A DNA stretch of 11,383 nucleotides, taken from NCBI GenBank assembly GCA_910585855.1, contig CAJUGZ010000132.1:1-11383 (forward strand), written 5' to 3'. Source of the DNA: an uncultured Lachnospiraceae bacterium. Its GTDB lineage: Bacteria > Bacillota_A > Clostridia > Lachnospirales > Lachnospiraceae. The notes beneath the pieces are model-generated. The model did no database searches, was not told the DNA's origin, and worked only from the letters and a program-made list of their open reading frames with translations. The translations under genes were made by a program, and so were the position numbers. Within the stretch, counting starts at the first letter, position 1, and every line of letters starts with the position of its first letter. Of this stretch, positions 7,141 through 11,383 are shown piece by piece.

Positions 7141-8939
7141 GCCAGGAAATGCGGAAAGAGTATGAAATGAAAGGTAGTGTACTTCGACGGCTGGCTGCTT
7201 ATTTGCATGGATATGAAAAAACGCTTCTGGTGGTTATTTTTTTGGTGCTGATCATTACCGCATTAGAACTTTATAAGCCGATTATTATTGGAGATGCCAT
7301 CGATCTCTATATCAATACAACAGGAAAAGAGGGGCTTTCTTTGCAGGAGGCAGAGGCACTTCGTCAAAAAAATTTAAACGGTATGCTGCAGGCAGGGATT
7401 TTGTATTTGGCTGTACTGCTTGTTATTTTTTTCTGCAATATGATTCAGACTTGGAAGCTGCAAAAAATGGGACAGAGTATTATTTATCAGATTCGAGAGG
7501 AAGTGTTTGAACATATTCAAACCCTTTCTATGGATTTTTTTAACAATACGCCGGTTGGAAAGCTGGTCACACGAGTGACCAATGATACAGAGGCATTAAA
7601 TGAGATGTATACCACGATTTTAGTGAAGCTGTTTCGAAACTGTATTAAAATTGCTGGTTATGCGATAGTGATGATTCGGATTGATGCGGTACTGGCGTTT
7701 TATTCCTTTCTTTTTTTACCGCCGGTTGGTGTTTTGATTGTATTTTTTCGAAGTCTTTCTAGAAAGGCATATCGGATTACACGAAATAAACTTACCGATT
7801 TGAATACGTTTCTTTCTGAAAATTTGTCTGGTATGAAATTGATTCAGATTTTTGCACGGGAAAAAGTAAAATATCAGGAGTTTGAAAGCCGCAGTTTAGG
7901 GCTTTATAAGGCTTATTTTCGAGAGGTAATGATCTTTGCAGTTTTTCGTCCGCTGATTTATATTGCTTCTGTATTGGCATTGGCAACGGTACTTTATCAG
8001 GGCAGTATGCTGACATTAAAAGGTGCGGCTTCAATTGGAACGCTTTATATTTTTGTCAGTTATATCAGTTCCTTTTTTGAACCAATTCAGGAACTGGCAG
8101 AACAATTTGGAACGCTGCAGTCATCTCTTGCTTCAGGAGAAAAAGTATTTTCTATCCTTGGAGAGCAGCCGGATTTAAAAGAGGCAAAGAATCCGGTGAA
8201 AAAGGATCGATTTGAGGGAAAAATTGAATTTTCACATGTCTGGTTTGCTTATGAGGGAGAAGATTACATTCTAAAAGATGTCAGCTTTACGATTGAACCC
8301 GGAGAAAAGGTGGCTTTTGTCGGAGCAACCGGGGCGGGCAAGTCTTCTATTTTAAATTTGATTGGGCGATATTATGATATTCAAAAGGGAGAGATTCGGA
8401 TTGACGGAATCAATATCCGGGATTTGGATATCCGTGGGCTTCGCAGTGCAATCGGGCAGGTGCAGCAGGATGTCTTTCTTTTTACCGGAGATATTAAGAG
8501 CAATATTCGGCTGCGAAATGATGAAATTTCGATTGAAAAAGTAAAGGAGGCGGCTTGTTATGTACATGCATCTGAGTTTATCGAAAAGCTGCCTCTTGGA
8601 TATGACGAACCTGTAACAGAGCGGGGGTCTACACTTTCTGCGGGACAGAGGCAGCTTTTATCATTTGCACGGACGCTGGCTTTTGATCCTCGGATTTTAG
8701 TAATGGATGAGGCTACTGCAAATATTGATACAGAAACAGAAGGGCTGATACAGCAGGCATTAGAAAAGCTGATGGAAGGGCGTACCACGATTATGGTGGC
8801 ACATCGGCTTTCTACGATACAACATGCCGATAAAATTATTGTTATGCATAAAGGGCAGATTCGGGAGGAAGGAACACATCAGGAACTTTTGGAACAGGAC
8901 GGAATTTATAAAAGGTTGTATGAACTGCAGTTAAGTTAG
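7137..8939 (+). CDS. Heterodimeric ABC exporter, catalytic half-transporter (BmrD/TM288-like)
   Basis: This 600-residue partner has an exporter membrane domain (about 1-325) and nucleotide-binding domain (about 355-595). Walker A is GATGAGKSS at 396-404, signature LSAGQ at 500-504, Walker B VMDE with D524 and catalytic E525, and H-loop H556. The active ATP site should pair this protein's Walker A/E525 with the LSGGQ of the upstream subunit, while the other site pairs D500 with the off-consensus LSAGQ. That division matches known heterodimers. ATG 7137 overlaps the upstream TGA; AGGAGG (7121-7126) is 10 nt upstream inside the preceding gene. A long polar loop near residues 50-80 after the first helix resembles the extracellular loop of this subunit type. 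Substrate is not inferable. No terminator is evident before the convergent gene. Confidence 0.93.
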   Translation: MSQEMRKEYEMKGSVLRRLAAYLHGYEKTLLVVIFLVLIITALELYKPIIIGDAIDLYINTTGKEGLSLQEAEALRQKNLNGMLQAGILYLAVLLVIFFCNMIQTWKLQKMGQSIIYQIREEVFEHIQTLSMDFFNNTPVGKLVTRVTNDTEALNEMYTTILVKLFRNCIKIAGYAIVMIRIDAVLAFYSFLFLPPVGVLIVFFRSLSRKAYRITRNKLTDLNTFLSENLSGMKLIQIFAREKVKYQEFESRSLGLYKAYFREVMIFAVFRPLIYIASVLALATVLYQGSMLTLKGAASIGTLYIFVSYISSFFEPIQELAEQFGTLQSSLASGEKVFSILGEQPDLKEAKNPVKKDRFEGKIEFSHVWFAYEGEDYILKDVSFTIEPGEKVAFVGATGAGKSSILNLIGRYYDIQKGEIRIDGINIRDLDIRGLRSAIGQVQQDVFLFTGDIKSNIRLRNDEISIEKVKEAACYVHASEFIEKLPLGYDEPVTERGSTLSAGQRQLLSFARTLAFDPRILVMDEATANIDTETEGLIQQALEKLMEGRTTIMVAHRLSTIQHADKIIVMHKGQIREEGTHQELLEQDGIYKRLYELQLS

Positions 8940-8953
8940 AAGGAAACGGCAGC

Positions 8954-9820
8954 TTAATTTGTTTTAAAGCCTTCTCCGATTACTTCATTGGATTCTAGGA
9001 TAATAAAAAAACAGTTGGGATCAACTTTTTTAATAGCACTTTTTAGAGGATACATTTGTTTATTGTTGCAGGCACAGATAACCATTTGTTTTTCCAATTT
9101 GGAGTATCCGCCGTATGCAGTCAGAATCGTACAGCCTCTTTCCGAGATTTGATCGATGGTTTGGCAGATTTGATCGCCATGTTCGGTTATAATAAGTGCT
9201 AACTTTCCAGTATCCATTCCATACATGAATTTGTCAATCACAAAAGAGGACAGATAGCTGGTAATAATACCATAAATAATACCATCGATATCATGAAGAA
9301 GGAATCCGCCTAGTAAAACGAGAATAGTATCAGAAGTAAAAATAATTTTTCCAAGCGGCAGATGGGGATGTTTAAATTTTACGGACATAGTAATAAAATC
9401 CATTCCGCCAGTAGAAGTTCCTGACATATAGATAATCGAAAAACCAAGCCCGCAGAAAACACCTGTGCAGATTGCTGCTAAAAGGCGTTCACCTGTATAG
9501 ACAGGAAAATACGGTGCGGCTAAATCGAGTGCCAGTGAGAAAAAGAGCAGGCAGCGGACAGAACGGAAAAAAAAGCGTTTTCCTAAAAATTTGTAGCAAA
9601 AGAAAGCAACTGGAATATTTAAAAGGAGGTTAAACGTTCCTACTGGGATTTGAAAAAAATAGTAAAACAGAGCTGAGATACCCGAAAAACCAGTCATGGG
9701 GAAGGCTGCGTGAAGTGCAAAGCTGTGGATACCAAAGGCAGCCAATAAAGAACCGCAAATTTCGGGAATCAGTTCTTTTCGAATCAGTTTTGCTGTAGAA
9801 ATAGATGAAAATGTTATCAT
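8954..9820 (-). CDS. YitT family membrane protein (DUF161 repeats plus DUF2179)
   Basis: This 288-residue protein has five or more hydrophobic segments between about residues 15 and 200, including the family-typical SGTSTGGMDFI segment. A soluble C-terminal domain (about 203-284, GKLALIITEH through FFIILESNEVIGEGF) matches DUF2179. YitT proteins are widespread in Firmicutes and their biochemical role is not settled; transport has been suggested. The ATG is at 9818-9820 on the - strand with AGGAG (plus-strand 9830-9834) 9 nt upstream. It is convergent with the ABC exporter gene, stop to stop with a 14-nt gap, and divergent from the LytTR regulator, sharing an upstream region of about 115 bp. 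Control by that regulator is plausible, but no binding site was identified. Confidence 0.88.
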   Translation of the reverse strand: MITFSSISTAKLIRKELIPEICGSLLAAFGIHSFALHAAFPMTGFSGISALFYYFFQIPVGTFNLLLNIPVAFFCYKFLGKRFFFRSVRCLLFFSLALDLAAPYFPVYTGERLLAAICTGVFCGLGFSIIYMSGTSTGGMDFITMSVKFKHPHLPLGKIIFTSDTILVLLGGFLLHDIDGIIYGIITSYLSSFVIDKFMYGMDTGKLALIITEHGDQICQTIDQISERGCTILTAYGGYSKLEKQMVICACNNKQMYPLKSAIKKVDPNCFFIILESNEVIGEGFKTN

Positions 9821-9854
9821 AATGATAGACTCCTTTTATTTGATTAATTGTTGA

Positions 9855-9883
9855 TTGACAGGTTATAATGATTAGTATATACA
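9855..9883 (+). promoter_or_regulatory. Predicted sigma-A promoter for the LytTR regulator gene
   Basis: TTGACA (9855-9860, perfect -35), a 17-nt spacer, and TATACA (9878-9883) point toward the regulator gene, with a start near 9890 and a leader of about 45 nt. A second possible set, TTGATT (9840-9845) with TATAAT (9864-9869), overlaps it. On the - strand a TATACT (plus 9874-9879) could be the YitT -10, though its -35 is poor. Divergent promoters would then overlap and compete. Confidence 0.65.
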
Positions 9884-9935
9884 ATTTCTGAAAAAATAAA
9901 AGAAAAAGGAATTTTCAGGGAAAGTGGGGATAAAA

Positions 9936-10670
9936 ATGATTCGTATTGGGATATATGATGAAGACAGAGCAGCATGTGAAAGAACGTTTCAGTGTATTAT
10001 GGAAATGAAAAAGAATCCAGATATTACAGTATTGCAGATTGATGTAAAGGGTTTGCTGTCTGCGATGGAAGAGTGTACATTTGACTTTCATATATTAGTA
10101 TTGGAAGTGATTTCTTCTGATCTGGATATGATTCGAATGGTGACACAAATTAATAGAAAATTTCCAGATTGTCAAATTATTTATCTTACGGATCAGAAAG
10201 ATTATGTATCTCGGGTATATGAAACCGAACATTGTTATTTTATATGGAAGTGGGAGTTAGAACAGGTTATGCCTTTGGCATTGGGAAAGGCATTGAAACA
10301 TATTGAAATGAAAGAAATTTGGTTTCAGTATTTAAAGATTGTCTGTGATCGAAAGCATTTGGAAATTCCAATTTGCCAGATTTTATATATTGAGCGTTTG
10401 CAGCATCGGTGCAGGATTGTTACTTTTGAAGAGGAGTATGAGAGTTATCTTTCTTTAAAACAGTTGATTAGTCAGCTTCCGAATTATTTTGTGCGGTGTC
10501 ATACTGGATATTTGGTAAATGGAAAGTATATTGTACAGCTTTCGGGAAAGGTGATGGAAGTTGGAAGAGCAGGGGAGAAGTGGGAGGAGTTGCCGATAGG
10601 ACGAAATTATGCGGAGGGAGTAAAAGAGGTTTATCAGAAATATTCTTGGAGGGAAGCAGGGAAAAAATAG
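9936..10670 (+). CDS. LytTR-type DNA-binding regulator with atypical receiver (phospho-acceptor Asp replaced by Glu)
   Basis: This 244-residue protein has a CheY-like receiver fold (about 1-120) followed by a LytTR DNA-binding domain (about 137-236, opening at ICQILYIERLQHRCRIV). LytTR regulators usually bind paired direct repeats upstream of target promoters. In the receiver, the acidic pair is D8/E9, the Thr position T85 and the Lys K105, but the residue aligned with the phosphorylated Asp is Glu (E57, in HILVLEVISS). K105 is followed by Trp rather than the usual Pro. The protein is therefore probably not switched by a kinase; Glu may mimic phosphorylation. No histidine kinase gene is nearby. 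ATG 9936 is preferred, with the G-rich AGTGGGGA just upstream; GTG 9924 is in frame but poorly served. It is divergent from the YitT gene, a possible target. Confidence 0.85.
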   Translation: MIRIGIYDEDRAACERTFQCIMEMKKNPDITVLQIDVKGLLSAMEECTFDFHILVLEVISSDLDMIRMVTQINRKFPDCQIIYLTDQKDYVSRVYETEHCYFIWKWELEQVMPLALGKALKHIEMKEIWFQYLKIVCDRKHLEIPICQILYIERLQHRCRIVTFEEEYESYLSLKQLISQLPNYFVRCHTGYLVNGKYIVQLSGKVMEVGRAGEKWEELPIGRNYAEGVKEVYQKYSWREAGKK

Positions 10671-10691
10671 AGGGTTCTTTTACTGGACGCT

Positions 10692-10840
10692 GGGGGACGC
10701 CAGATTCGAAAACGGCGGAACAAAAAAATCTTCTCCAATCTTTTATATTTATTCCATTGCAAAAAAACGCTAACTGCTAACGGATCGATCAAAGAAAAGG
10801 AGTAAACCGCCTCTGGCGTCCGGTGAAAGCACCCCCATCC
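10692..10840. repeat. Second intergenic inverted repeat, sharing a GC-rich 10-mer with the first
   Basis: GGACGCCAG (10695-10703) pairs perfectly with CTGGCGTCC (10813-10821), and GGCGG (10714-10718) pairs with CCGCC (10807-10811), enclosing an A/T-rich interior. A small GGTG-AAAG-CACC hairpin follows at 10822-10833. The outer edge reads GGGGGACGCC, which also begins the 2936-3103 element. The sequence between the LytTR stop and the tRNA promoter holds no convincing gene: a + strand frame running to 10780 only extends out of phase from inside the regulator gene, and no SD or domain supports it. It could be a terminator-like structure for the regulator gene, but no T run follows. Confidence 0.55.
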
Positions 10841-10874
10841 AAAAGCCTAATTAAAGAAAAATAAAAAAATATAC

Positions 10875-10903
10875 TTGCATTTTTGTAGAGAGTGTGGTAT
10901 AGT
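10875..10903 (+). promoter_or_regulatory. Sigma-A promoter of the tRNA-Tyr/tRNA-Leu unit
   Basis: TTGCAT (10875-10880), a 17-nt spacer, and TATAGT (10898-10903) lie about 33 nt before the tRNA-Tyr 5' end. TG at 10894-10895 is close to the extended -10 position. The start would be near 10910, giving a short 5' leader for RNase P to remove. Confidence 0.8.
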
Positions 10904-10942
10904 AAGTTCTTGTTAGAGTATTTTTATTTTGTATTGTAAAAT

Positions 10943-11024
10943 GGATGGGTTCCCGAGGGGTCAAAGGGGACAGACTGTAAATCTGCTGCAAATTGCTTCG
11001 GTGGTTCGAATCCACCTCCATCCA
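10943..11024 (+). tRNA. tRNA-Tyr (GTA anticodon)
   Basis: This is an 82-nt class II tRNA. The acceptor GGATGGG pairs with TCCATCC with a final G-U pair, and the discriminator is A. The T arm is GGTGG-TTCGAAT-CCACC. The anticodon loop CTGTAAA has GTA at 10977-10979. A long variable arm is present, as expected for bacterial tRNA-Tyr. CCA is not encoded. The anticodon stem has an A·C mismatch at its outer pair (27:43). It is the first tRNA after the promoter at 10875-10903. Confidence 0.95.
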
Positions 11025-11051
11025 GTTTTGATTTTGCAGTGTAAATAATCT

Positions 11052-11136
11052 GCTGGTATGGCGGAATAGGCAGACGCAACAGACTTAAAATCTGTCGAAC
11101 AATTAGTTCGTGCCGGTTCAAGTCCGGCTACCAGCA
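11052..11136 (+). tRNA. tRNA-Leu (TAA anticodon)
   Basis: This is an 85-nt class II tRNA reading UUA and UUG. Acceptor GCTGGTA pairs perfectly with TACCAGC, discriminator A, no encoded CCA. The anticodon stem ACAGA/TCTGT encloses the loop CTTAAAA with TAA at 11086-11088. The variable arm hairpin is followed by a T arm CCGG-TTCAAGT-CCGG. It lies 27 nt after tRNA-Tyr and is probably cut from the same precursor. Confidence 0.95.
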
Positions 11137-11146
11137 TTATGAAAAG

Positions 11147-11184
11147 AATCCACGATTTCAGTTGAGTACTGAGGTGGATTTTTT
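11147..11184 (+). terminator. Rho-independent terminator after tRNA-Leu
   Basis: AATCCAC (11147-11153) pairs with GTGGATT (11174-11180), and inner TCAGT (11158-11162) pairs with ACTGA (11168-11172) around TGAGT. A run of six T (11179-11184) follows. It would end the Tyr-Leu transcript 11 nt after tRNA-Leu, so tRNA-Phe needs its own promoter. Confidence 0.85.
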
Positions 11185-11330
11185 GATGGATATTTGTTAT
11201 GATATTCTTTGCAGGCAATAATGTAAGAGTTTTCATATTTACTTATATTTTATAATTTAGCTGTGGCAGTACAGTATCGGTTTGATTCTGGCTGCTGGCA
11301 GTTTTGTTTTTTGGATTGTAAGAAATAGTT

Positions 11331-11383
<53 letters not shown>

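Noticed and set aside
10496..10780. 94-codon + strand frame overlapping the end of the LytTR gene
   Set aside because: It is out of phase with the regulator, has no domain-like content, and its tail is intergenic repeat sequence.
10924..11236. Two - strand frames (65 and 91 codons) opposite the tRNA genes
   Set aside because: They are antisense to tRNA-Tyr and tRNA-Leu; such frames are common artefacts of tRNA sequence and have no independent support.

Overview
The window looks like a chromosomal segment from a low-GC Clostridia bacterium, most likely a Lachnospiraceae gut anaerobe. The evidence is the tilS-hpt-ftsH gene order typical of Firmicutes, strong purine-rich Shine-Dalgarno (SD) sites, AT-rich coding sequence, tRNA genes without an encoded CCA, and a neopullulanase-type GH13 enzyme of a kind common in gut Clostridia. 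The genus cannot be fixed from this sequence alone.

Layout, left to right. (1) Positions 1-2728 hold the 3' end of tilS, then hpt and ftsH, tightly packed on the + strand. A 16-codon reading frame sits between hpt and ftsH. It is in frame with ftsH and ends in TAG just before the ftsH TTG start. (2) Positions 2729-3239 have no convincing protein gene but are rich in structure: an all-A/U hairpin, an extended -10 promoter, a candidate small RNA of about 97 nt ending in a rho-independent terminator, and a large nested inverted repeat with 24-bp perfect arms. (3) Positions 3240-8939 carry a cytoplasmic GH13 alpha-glucan hydrolase followed, after a 37-nt gap, by two half-transporters of a heterodimeric ABC exporter whose reading frames overlap by 4 bp. 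(4) Positions 8954-9820 on the - strand encode a YitT-family membrane protein, convergent with the exporter. (5) Positions 9936-10670 encode a divergently transcribed LytTR regulator whose receiver domain has Glu at the phospho-acceptor position. (6) Positions 10671-10870 are non-coding and hold a second inverted repeat that shares a GC-rich 10-mer with the first. (7) Positions 10875 to the end hold a consensus promoter, tRNA-Tyr and tRNA-Leu, a terminator, and the start of tRNA-Phe, cut by the window edge.

How the genes work together. The first block is housekeeping: tRNA-Ile lysidine modification, purine salvage and membrane protein quality control. The middle block pairs intracellular maltodextrin breakdown with an exporter of unknown cargo; co-transcription is likely but a functional link is not shown. 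The YitT/LytTR pair share an upstream region and may form a regulator-target unit, which is inference. I saw no CRISPR array, transposase, phage gene or complete novel multi-gene system. The less explained material is in the spacers at 820-913, 2729-3239 and 10671-10870.
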